Source: Adiantum capillus-veneris
Taxonomy: Eukaryota > Streptophyta > Polypodiopsida > Polypodiales > Pteridaceae
Reading direction: 5' to 3'
Length of the DNA: 64,000 nucleotides
NCBI GenBank assembly: GCA_014529385.2
Contig: CM043954.1
Location: 94,877,247 to 94,941,246 of the forward strand
Shown: one piece after another, positions 55,430 to 64,000 of the stretch
Numbering within the stretch: the first letter of the stretch is position 1
How the letters are laid out: the number at the start of each line of letters is the position of its first letter
Notes under the pieces: model-generated
What the model was told of the DNA's origin: nothing
Seen by the model: the letters and a program-made list of their open reading frames with translations, nothing else
Database searches by the model: none
Program-made: the position numbers and the translations under genes

Positions 55430-56880
55430 ATGCTGTCTCCTAAAGCCTTGGATTCATTTCCCTATAGCTAGAAAGGTGAAAACCTTACAGAAATATTGGA
55501 TTCTCAAGGCATATTAGTGGGAAAAGGAGTAAGGCACAACAATCTTTATGAACTTTTTTCTCTTAAAGTAGCTATAAAAAAACGTAAAAGTCAATTATGG
55601 CATGAAGGTTGCACACATGCTTCAAATCTCATACATGAGTGAAGTATGTGAGGCTTGCATGATGGGCAAGCATCAAAGGAAGGAATTTCCATAAGAGTAT
55701 AATAATCAAGCATAATGTCCTCTAGAGTTGGTACATGCCGATCTCTATAGTAAAATGTCAACTTCTGCTTTACGTGAATCTTTCCATATTTTTCTATTAG
55801 TTGAAGACCTTAGTAGAAAGATGTGGGTGTATTCATACATGAGAAGTCTAAATCTATTGGAAAATTCAAAGTATGTCATAATCTTTCAAAAAAGGAGGCA
55901 ATAAAGAAGGTCAAAAAATATGCACAAATAGAGACGGAGAACTCATTTAAAATGAATTCAAAAACTACTATAGTGATCATGGGATCAAGCATCACCTTAT
56001 TACTACTTATGCACAACAATGGAATGTTGTGGAGCATCGCAATCGGACTATGGTAGAGATGGCATGATGCATGCTCAAAGCCAAGGATATGGCAGATTCC
56101 TTTTGGGCTAAAGCAATAAATACACTAGTTTATATTCTCAATCAAGGTTATACAAAATATTTGAAAGGAAAAACACCTCAAGGATACTATTTTGCTAGAA
56201 AATCTTCGGTCTTGTATTTCAAAACTTTTGGGTGTTTCTTTAATACACATGTTCTAATTCCAAGAGAAAAAGCCTAGAATCCAAAAGCAAGAAGTGTGTA
56301 TTTCTAAGATATAGTGAAGAAACTAATGCATATAGACTATGATCAAGAGGAAAAGCCACTAGTCACTAGTCAATAGTCATGATGTGGCCACATTCGATGG
56401 AGAAAACAGGTTCATCCACTTTATCATCAAACAAAGAAATAATCCAACTTGTGCCAGATCAAAGCCATGTAAATATTGAAGATTAGTTATTTGATGATGA
56501 AAAAACAAAAAAAACTAACCAACCTACTACAGAATCATACAAGAAGCCACTACTATCAAAGTGGGATCAAAGCTCTTTGATGATCAAAATCCTCATGTTC
56601 ACAATCCTCATGAAGAAGAGGGTGGTTTGCAAAGGTCAAAGGGAATAGAGAAAGAAATATGACATTTCAAACACATCATAGAAATGGCTCAAAAGGCTAA
56701 AATTTTGGCCTTTGTAAAGGAGCCAAACCCCGTCAAAGAGGCCATGGTTGATCCAACATGGAAAGAAGAAATTTAGTCAGACTATGACACCGTATCAAAG
56801 AATGACACATGGGAAATAGTGGTTTTAATGAAGGTCATCATTGGAAATAGGGCTGCAAGGAAACACACACATCTTCGAGA
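55430..56880 (+). mobile_element. copia fragment: integrase and start of RT (plus)
   Basis: Readable copia words in order: VGKGVRHNNLYEL, the zinc finger end CEACMMGKHQRKEFP, LELVHADLYSKMST, FHIFLLVEDLSRKMWVY, KAKDMADSFWAKAINTLVYI, LKGKTPQGYYFARKSSVLYF and KTFGCFFNTHV. Then comes the start of RT with EPNPVKEAMVDPTWKEEI and KNDTWEIVV. Integrase before RT is the Ty1/copia order. It continues the fragment at 52.2 kb and ends near 56.88 kb, where a minus-strand copia piece begins. Broken. Confidence 0.88.
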
Positions 56881-56892
56881 AGATGAAGAAGC

Positions 56893-57720
56893 TCAAGGCA
56901 CACAACAGAGAGTATGTATTTCTTTGTGCACAATGAAAGATAAGATAGCCCTAGAGTGATGGGCGTATATACAATGAATGGGGGGGGAACCTCTTAGTGA
57001 TGGAAAAAATCCCTTGGATGTCCTAAGTGTGTTCACACACATCACTACCACATATTTATGGTAGAAAATCCCCCCTAGCAGTGATGCAGTGAATGAAAGT
57101 TTGGCCACATATAGTATAGGGATTTGCCATGCCCATAGGACATGATCAGCCCACAAGGGGGAGTAAATCCAAAGCTTTTCAAAAATCTTCAAACTTCTCA
57201 CAAGACAATGCCTTTGTGAAAATATCTGCAAGGTTGTGATGTGCTGTACATAAGCCAAGTTGATCTCTCTTATTGAGAGTCTCTCCCTCACATAGTGATG
57301 ATTCACCTCAAATGTGCTTTGTGAAAGCATGAAAAATAGGATTCCTCGCAACTGCCAATGTGCTCTGGTTGTCAATGTTGATGATGTTGGAAGTGTCTTG
57401 TCCAACACCCAAATTAGCCATAAGGCGTTTGAGTCATACACACTTATCATAGCTATGAAGACTGCCCTATACTCAGCCTCATAATTGGAAATGGCCATAG
57501 TAGGTTGTTTCTTGCTCAACCATGGTATGCATGATGTCTCTATGTAGCATGTTTGACACAAGAAAATACCACCATCACCTTGCTTAAATTGTCTGCTCAA
57601 ATAATGATGCAATAACCCAAATCTTTCATCTTGAAAGTAGCATTCAAATCAGTCTTAAATTCAGCAATATGTGTCTCATTTGGACTAGGCAATCTAGCCA
57701 AAAAGGACCATTTTCAACGG
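56893..57720 (-). mobile_element. copia fragment: RNase H and 3' end (minus)
   Basis: The minus strand reads IPWLSKKQPTMAISNYEAEY, ALWLIWVLDKT, FEVNHHYVRERLSIREINLA, YVQ and the 3' tail, the conserved end of copia RNase H. A purine tract, CTAGGGGGGATTTTC (complement near 57,070), may be its polypurine tract. It lies tail to tail with the plus-strand copia fragment, so two copies or an inversion are involved. Fossil. Confidence 0.82.
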
Positions 57721-57829
57721 TATCCCATAGGTTTACCTGTGCCGGCCTTTTACCAACCAATAAGAGACAACTATAGACTTAAACTACTATGTTATGCTAG
57801 GGCCATCCACCTCAAACCTTCTTAGTCCT

Positions 57830-58930
57830 AGGTGAAATTTAAACTATGTTCATTGCATTAAAGTCCTTTGGATCCTATATCTTTTTAGTGTCTACTCAAA
57901 CATGACATGAAAAAAAAAACAAGCCTCTTGGGAGTTAGAGTTTTGTCTCGGCGTAAGTTTCAAGTTAACCCCGTCTTGGAAGAGTCTCATTAGTTTTCTT
58001 TGCATCATTTGCAATCCATGGGGCATCTCCATGGAAGCCATGGGAGGTTTATGTTCAATCAACACGGTCATCACTTTCATGAAGCTATCCCCTTACTCCC
58101 CCCCTTCCCAATCACAAAGCAAACTTGAAAGTAAACAAACTTGAGATAAGCAATGCATATGATTTATAAATTGACCCTTTTTTGAGTTGTGGATACTCGA
58201 CTTTAGAATGGAGGACTTCAATTCTTAAGGCAAATAATCTTAAACTTTCTTTGATGTATTATGCAAGAGATGATGAGTGTTTATGCATGAGTAGGACCCT
58301 CTTTATGAGTGATAGTGTAAGGAAATAAAATGCAACATTTCTAGGAGTGTACATGCCTGTGTAGGTGGAAAATGTCCATGTTATGAAAGATTAACAAGTC
58401 CTTTTTGTACGATGGGATCTAGGATTACCTTAATTTGTTTTTGTGGAGAGTATTAATTTCATAGCTAGAAGAGGTTTATGGTTTGGGAAATTTTCAATTG
58501 ATAAGAGGGGGGATAACCTTGATTGAAAGGAAATTCTCCTTTCTAAGGAAAACTCCATCGATTATGATAGAGCTCCCATTCAAAACTTAACTCTCCTTGA
58601 GAGAATTAGTATTAACTTATTTGTATCACTAAACAAAGATTACACACATGCTCTTTTTTTCTTTGAAAGAAAAATCCTATTTTTTCAATTAACTTGATTG
58701 CAAGTTTAAAGAAAAACCTGTGAACCTTTTATAAAAGCATTCTTTTTAAAGTAAATTATAATGCCACTTTGAATAGAATGGTTAATTCCAAAAAATTCCA
58801 ATACTTAATTGCCCGTGATTATGTGATAATTATCTCGCGTATCTTGAAAAAAAAAAAAAATCCGACAAGGATTTAAGGGTATGCATAGATATTAATCATC
58901 ATCCACCATGCATGCTCTTTGTAAAATAAG
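57830..58930. other. Unassigned DNA
   Basis: The left part may still be copia-derived on the minus strand, but no domain is readable. The rest is AT-rich with no element ends or genes apart from an A-run at about 58,846-58,860. Confidence 0.4.
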
Positions 58931-58933
58931 TAT

Positions 58934-59100
58934 CACTACAACAAAAACACGTGCCTTCAACGCAGATTTTGACGCAAACCATCGAAAACTACGTCAAAAT
59001 CTTCGTCCCTATGAAACTGTCAAAATAGGTGTTGATATCTACATCAAACGAACCTGTTTTCGACGCTTATATCAACGCGTATTTCAATGACCATATTAGA
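58934..59100 (+). mobile_element. CACTA-type transposon terminus
   Basis: CACTACAACAAAAACACGTG at 58,934 has the form of a CACTA (En/Spm) terminal inverted repeat. It is followed by repeated 'tcaacgc', 'tttgacgc', 'tttcgacgc' and 'atatcaacgcg' words that look like subterminal repeats. I could not find a convincing opposite end, so the length of the element is unknown. Confidence 0.5.
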
Positions 59101-59110
59101 AAAAAAAAAT

Positions 59111-59183
59111 CTTGGACAGAGGACAGGCAGCCTGTTCTGTGCCCAATGAAAAGATGGACATGGCTGCCTGTCCTCTGCCAAAG
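59111..59183. other. Strong hairpin
   Basis: CAGAGGACAGGCAGCC (59,117-59,132) pairs perfectly with GGCTGCCTGTCCTCTG (59,162-59,177) across a 29-base loop. Pairing can extend outward with a one-base bulge into TTGG/CCAA. It could be a small-RNA precursor, a MITE core or a transposon end structure; sequence alone does not decide. Confidence 0.6.
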
Positions 59184-59363
59184 AAAGCGAGCAACACCAA
59201 AATCAATCGTGCTCTCATAGAAATTTCCGAAGAGTTCCCTTCGTTTTAACATAAACTTTTAAAAAAAACCATATGTATATGCCTCCTATATGATATCCAT
59301 GTAGGATCTCACATGAGATTTAAGGCACAACTTGATGGAAGAAATGAAACGAACTTTGTGCAA

Positions 59364-59455
59364 AACCATAACCAAATTAAAACCATAACCATAACCATAT
59401 TGATCAAAACCATAATGATAACCATAACCATAAACAAAACAATAACCATAACCAT
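59364..59455. repeat. (ACCATA)n-like simple repeat
   Basis: Imperfect repeats of 'aaccat' and 'ataacc' (for example aaccataaccataaccat). This is not the plant telomere repeat (CCCTAAA), although it has the same C-poor strand look. Confidence 0.85.
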
Positions 59456-59780
59456 GTCTATTCAAGAAAGAAACACAGAGATGTGTCTATGTCTCACAAA
59501 ACATATATAAAAATCCACTGATGACTCGCGCGTCACAACCTGCACATAAAGGGACAAGTCACAAAATTAGTATGATATTACTTCACATATACTTAATTAA
59601 TTAAGTGAACTCACACATATTATTTGTCTTGATCAAACGTCTCACCTTAATCGATCAACGAGACCTTGGAGGCACTAGGATCGTGTGCCTCCCAAGGTGT
59701 CCAAGGTGTGTGAAGAGATGTGTTTAGATGTGTGCCTAGGTAGGACGGGGGTCGTGAGCAAGGAGCGGTCGAAGCATCTA

Positions 59781-59836
59781 TGGATCCTCCTCCACAGCAA
59801 CCACCACCTCCACCTGACAATCGCCGAGATCGGTGA
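59781..59836 (+). other. Possible small exon with splice donor
   Basis: An ATG at 59,781 reads MDPPPQQPPPPPDNRRDR, followed by GGTGAGT, a good 5' splice site. The surrounding 200 bases are GC-richer than their neighbours. It might be a first exon of a host gene or of a transposon gene. There is no downstream exon I can support. Confidence 0.2.
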
Positions 59837-59839
59837 GTG

Positions 59840-61400
59840 CGCCTGTGCTGCGGAGATGTTGACGTACCCGCCTCTGTCGTACCCCTCGGTAATGATAACC
59901 GTTTTTCGGCTTTCCATAATTGCCATAGTAAGCTACCTCACCCTATCAAATCACTCAAACATTTTGGCTATCCCTACTATTTCACTGTATATAGGTGTGT
60001 GTGAGTTAGGGGACTTTTTCCATATCTTCTTAAAAACCCTTAATTAGCTAGTCACTAGGCTAGTTGAGCCAAAAAAATAAAAAAATAAAAAATATAAGTA
60101 TATTATGGTCCATTTGTGTGTAAATATTTCATTGTATATAGGGCCTAAATAAAAGGATCTTTCATAATTATTTTGGTATTTATTTAAATATTTCTACCTA
60201 TGGTGTGTTGTTTATGCTATGTACATTGACTCACCATTACCATATTTTTCTTACCATTTTGCATACTCTTTATTCCATATAAAAATAATTTCATGCAAGC
60301 TTCTCTTATTTTTGGTGTAACTCGATCCTAACAAAAATCCAAAAAAACTAGTTTTATTTATGTGTATATTTTTTCACTATTGTGATTTTGCCTTCCTACA
60401 TCTATTCTCTTTTACTCTCATAAATTAGAACACCAAAAATATTCATCTTTTTATGATAGAATTATAACGAGAGAGATTTATTTTGACCCCTTTATATTTT
60501 TTCCACCTATATTATTTGTATTTGACATGTACATATTTTTTTAGACCCCTCAATATTTGATTTTCTTAGTTGTACTATTCACTTATATCATGATCTCAAC
60601 AATATCTTCAATTATAGACCTACCAAATAAGGTCAAGGGTATGTGGCATGCATGCATGCACCATGGGGAGCTTACTCTTGGAGGTATTCAAAAGAATCAT
60701 CCAAAGAAGGACCTCACAAGGACCTTGTGCAGTGGAAAAAACAATCGGTCTTGCTGAATGTTTCAGGATCACATGCTCCCCGAATTTGAAAAGGTGATAT
60801 AAACAAAAGTTGTAGCTCATGAGCTGAACTTTCATCTCAAATGTTTTCATATTTTTTTGAGCTACGAGCTGTGAGCTATGATTTTATTGGCGGACCCCAG
60901 TTTGCCCATGCTATGCAGCCACACTCCCTCTTCCACTTTATTATTTTCCTCTTTCACACACACTCATCCCTCTCCTTCCCACTCCCAAACCTGCAACTCC
61001 TATGTCCTAATTCACCCTCTTCACCATTGCCACATCTCTCACACCTCCATAGCCTTCATCCTCCATTTCTACACCCTAAGTGTCCCCCTTTCTCTCTACG
61101 TATATGTTCATATTACCATACTCTCTTCAGCTTTGTAAAGAACTTCAAAAAATCAGCAAAAATCCAAGGATAACCTCTACAAATGAAGGTTTTATCATGA
61201 ATTTTCCAAGGTTTGAAGATAACATAGCTTCATCGACATGCGCTACTTCGCCATGCTGACCGCTTCTTCTACTGGTGTTGTAAAGAGGTGAATGTCAACT
61301 TCTCCAAAGCTTCAACCTCTCTTTACAAGCTCATCCCTTCTCTAACTTTTCTCATCATATATCTCACCATTTGGTGAATGATTTTGTAAATATTTTGTAG
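59840..61400. other. Unassigned DNA
   Basis: AT-rich sequence without recognisable genes. The longest frame (60,841-61,173) is a low-complexity product of a pyrimidine-rich stretch (serine, leucine, proline, histidine) and is not supported as coding. Confidence 0.4.
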
Positions 61401-61429
61401 TGATAATTACTAACTACTAACCACTAACC

Positions 61430-62495
61430 TTATTGTAAAATGCACCCTCGACTAGAGTAGGCCCTCCCAAATTATTCACTCAATGCTCTCTCCTTTCATC
61501 CTCAATAATTCTCTTCCCTTGAGTCCACATCCATGTGACTCAAAGGACAAGAGAGACCCACCCTCATTAAAAAATATATATATATGCATAGTCTTTTATT
61601 CCTTCAAATAAACTTGATTAGGCCTAATCCTAATCGAGGCTTCTAAAACCTATAAATAGAGCCCTTCTCTCCCTTGTAAATCATCCCATGATCACACTAC
61701 ACCACACCATTCTCAACACATAACACACCACTCTTCAAGCCTAGTTGTGTAGAGTGTGTGCATTGTGAATGCTCTATTCCATCACTACACATAGGTGCAT
61801 GGAGAAGCTTGAAGTTAGTTATTCCATCTAGAGGAGTGGAGTGATACCATACTCTACATCACAATTGTAGCCTACTCTTGTCCAATAAATAAGATTCATA
61901 GTTTTGGGTGCAATTGTATGCTGCAACTACGACTCTTCTCTCCAAATTGATTTGATAGGTTGGCTCATCAGGTGGTTGAAAGTATATTGTCCTTGAAGTT
62001 TGTTGTGCCATTTCATGCTTGATGGTTTGAGGGCTTGTTGAATTGTTTGCCTAAAAGGTAAATTGTAAGAGGGTGCTCGGTGAGAGGGCTCCCGTGACCC
62101 TAAGACAATTTGTATATTGGCAACAAGGTCAAGTTTTGTGTTGTCCCTCTATTTCTCATCAAGCTTTGTGTGCATCTAGCCTTTAAGGCTAATACTGAGT
62201 TGCTCAAGTTGATTTGTGCTCTTTACCTCTCTCTGGCATGGTGAATGTTTGTGTTTGGTGTGTGTGGCTATCTTGCATTCCCCTCTCTTTGTGCGTTTGA
62301 GTACAAGGAGAGATCACGTGCGTCCTAGTTCGCATCTACAACTAGGTGGTGCCCCTTTTCTTGTTTGGTTTCTGACTGTGGGTTGTTGTTGTCTCTGAAT
62401 GTGCTTTCCCCAGCCCCAATTGAGCAGCACGGGAGCCTCAAAGGGTGTTTAGAGGCCGCTCTTCTTGTTGCCCGCCCCGGACCACCTTAGTATCA
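61430..62495 (+). mobile_element. LTR-like region with TATA box and primer-like site
   Basis: A TATAAATAGAGCCC box at 61,651 is followed by a transcript-start-like, CA- and CT-rich stretch. About 840 bases further on is TTAGTATCAAAGCGGCC (about 62,489), which resembles an initiator tRNA-Met primer site. This layout fits a copia-type LTR of about 1 kb and the start of an interior. No second LTR or coding domain is present in the window. Confidence 0.45.
61651..61658 (+). promoter_or_regulatory. TATA box
   Basis: TATAAATA followed by 'gagcccttctctcccttg', a common plant LTR core-promoter context. It supports reading 61.4-62.5 kb as an LTR on the plus strand. Confidence 0.45.
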
Positions 62496-62499
62496 AAGC

Positions 62500-63550
62500 G
62501 GCCGTGATGGGAGACCTCCCAGGTGTCGTACTCGTAGGCGTCCCCCCCCCCCCTAGGCGTCCCTCCGATAGGTGTCGGACGGTGTGAAGCCAAGAGGCGT
62601 GGTACCCGTACCTTTGGCTATCCAATACTAAGACGCTGATAGAACAAAGCTGAGACGGGGCACCTCTATAGCTAGGCCTCTCTGCCAGTTTGAACTTTCA
62701 ATAGATGCAAACAAAACACTTGCAATCTCAACTTGTAAGACCGCCTCAAAATTTTCGGCTCAAGCTCTTGGGCATGGGGGCTTACAATCACACACCAACT
62801 AGGGAAAACAAAACAATCTCACAGCATGAAACTACAACAATCGCAAACCAACTTGAGAGGAAAACAAACCAAGTGCATACTAAGATCCTTCCTCTTTGAT
62901 CTTACCTTGTTCTACAAAATCACATTTGCAAAGCTTCTCACATGTAACTTAGCTGTCAGCATGCATTGAGATGCTGCTCTTTCAACCGCTTAAGATCAAC
63001 ATCCTGCAAAATTGGGCTTGGGATCTCCTCTGTGATCAGAGCCCTTCAACATGGACGTTGTCCTGCACCCAGGGGTTGCCATCATCTCTGCATTCTCACT
63101 GACTAGAGTCATGAGCCCTCTTCAGCGAGCCTTACCACGGCCCCTCAGCTCACAAAACTATCCCCCTTCAGTCTGCTCGCCCACTTGTCCCAAAGCTGTT
63201 TGCTTCCTCTCTGCTTTCCACCACCTGACTTGCCAAGAACGTCCTATCAAGCCACCGTTACTACTGCCTTCCGTCCTCTTTTGTTTGTCAAAGCTGAAGT
63301 TTTAATGCTTATAGGCATTAGCCAACCGCTAATGTACCCACAAAGGTATGACAGGTCATATGGCATTAGTATCACACACCAATGAATGCATGCTATCAAA
63401 AACCCATCAATACTTGACAACGAAAGCAATTCCCTAACAACAACTACTCCAAGTTAAAATGAGAAGCCATCGAGCAGTGATACACCTGATCGTCGATATC
63501 TAATCATGAAAGAAAAGCACGGAAAAAACTTTCCAAAAAACGCCTGACAT
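62500..63550. other. Unassigned DNA between LTR-like region and PPR remnant
   Basis: GC content rises toward the right. No element ends or domains are recognisable. Short frames on both strands (for example 63,051-63,305) carry no family motif. A run of ten or eleven C lies near 62,545. Confidence 0.4.
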
Positions 63551-63553
63551 AGC

Positions 63554-64000
63554 TTACCAAACCCCCAGTCTTCTAGAGCATTCATGCTCAGCAGCAAGAA
63601 CTCCCAATGCACTACAAATGAAATTCTCTTTCTTCAACAGGCCATTATTGATAATATGCTCATGCATTTATCTGCCTTTCCCTTCATCTCTTATGCTATA
63701 ACAGGCTTTAAAGATGCAAGAAAAAGTGACTGCATTAAGAGTAACACCTTGCTGCTTAATGCATTCAAAGCAGTTGAGTGATTCCTTGGCATGGCCATGT
63801 TAAGAATACCCTATGATGAGAACACTTCAAGACACTACATTCTTAACAGAAAGCTTGTCAAACACCTCTTGTGCCTTCACAAGTAAGCCGCATTTGGTAG
63901 ACATGTCCACCAAAACGCTACTTAGCATGGTATGAGCACCCAGCAGCCATATCTGATCAATTTCAGTATGACTTTCTACACCCTTTTGAGCTTCTCCTAC
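63554..64000 (-). pseudogene. Pentatricopeptide repeat (PPR) gene remnant, partial
   Basis: Read from the right edge on the minus strand, PPR motifs of the PLS type are clear: TMLSSVLVDMSTKCGLLVKA, QEVFDKLSVKNVVS, LIIGYS, HGHAKESLNCFECIKQQGVT, LNAVTFSCIFKAC and MHEHIINNGLLKKENFICSA. PPR proteins bind organelle RNA and act in editing, splicing or stability in chloroplasts or mitochondria. Codons 58 (TGA where TGG is expected), 67 (TAA, CAA expected) and 111 (TAA, CAA expected) are stops in the same frame, all explained by C-to-T or G-to-A change. Frame integrity is otherwise kept for about 130 codons. The match fades after codon 131 and the frame stops at 149. The gene continues beyond the window, so the state of the rest is unknown. 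Confidence 0.85.

Noticed and set aside
59364-59455. Interstitial telomere repeat
   Set aside because: The unit is ACCATA-like, not the plant CCCTAAA repeat.
60841-61173. Secreted or membrane protein suggested by a leucine/serine-rich frame
   Set aside because: It arises from a pyrimidine-rich tract. There is no conserved domain or supporting context.
58934-61406. A complete CACTA element ending at TTTTGTAGTG near 61,406
   Set aside because: Only eight or nine terminal bases match and the flanking 3-mers (tat and ata) are not a duplication. A second end is not supported.

Overview
This window looks like repeat-dominated nuclear DNA from a land plant with a large genome. The evidence is nested Ty3/gypsy and Ty1/copia LTR elements, a plant L1-type LINE, a hAT transposase, primer-binding sites matching plant tRNA-Asp and initiator tRNA-Met, and a PLS-style pentatricopeptide (PPR) gene remnant at the right edge. 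The species cannot be named from the sequence. The style of the PPR and the decay of the repeats would suit a fern, lycophyte or gymnosperm better than a compact angiosperm genome; this is an inference. No intact host gene is visible, and the only recognisable host gene is the broken PPR copy at about 63.55-64.0 kb (minus).

Layout. 1-2.2 kb: leader and ORF remnants of a gypsy-like element (minus). 2.57-about 12.95 kb: a broken but nearly complete gypsy element (minus) with gag, zinc knuckles, RT, RNase H and integrase, a retropepsin-like ORF after the integrase, a tandem-repeat leader, a tRNA-Asp-type primer site and a 5' LTR. 13.32-15.06 kb: a small non-autonomous LTR element with two 253-bp LTRs. 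15.06-18.29 kb: unassigned DNA with a TTAA-type transposon end and a 235-bp tandem duplication. 18.30-25.07 kb: a GC-rich, full-length LINE (minus) between 17-bp target-site duplications. 25.5-30.1 kb: a palindrome-bearing tandem array split by a 2.08-kb solo LTR at 26.06-28.14 kb. 30.8-33.6 kb: short tandem repeats and a broken hAT transposase (plus). 34.0-34.2 kb: a 170-bp LTR with a tRNA-Met-type primer site. 34.6-42.7 kb: a second gypsy element (minus), interrupted by a 1.29-kb TTAA-flanked transposon and by a plus-strand gypsy fragment. 42.7-44.4 kb: another gypsy gag-protease fragment (minus). 45.40-51.63 kb: a gag-only LTR element with about 2-kb LTRs, of the same family as the solo LTR. 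52.2-57.8 kb: copia fragments on both strands, with gypsy leader and satellite-like DNA between the plus-strand pieces. 58.9-60 kb: a CACTA-type end, a hairpin and a simple repeat. 61.4-62.5 kb: an LTR-like promoter region.

The most unusual theme is that at least five unrelated tandem arrays in this one window (unit lengths about 110, 150, 157, 265 and 285 bp) each carry one short palindrome per unit. The palindrome sequence differs between arrays, but its place, once per unit, is the same. Two of the arrays lie in gypsy leaders between the primer site and gag, and a third lies in an LTR. A second theme is a conserved GGGTAAGT splice-donor-like motif in several gypsy leaders.
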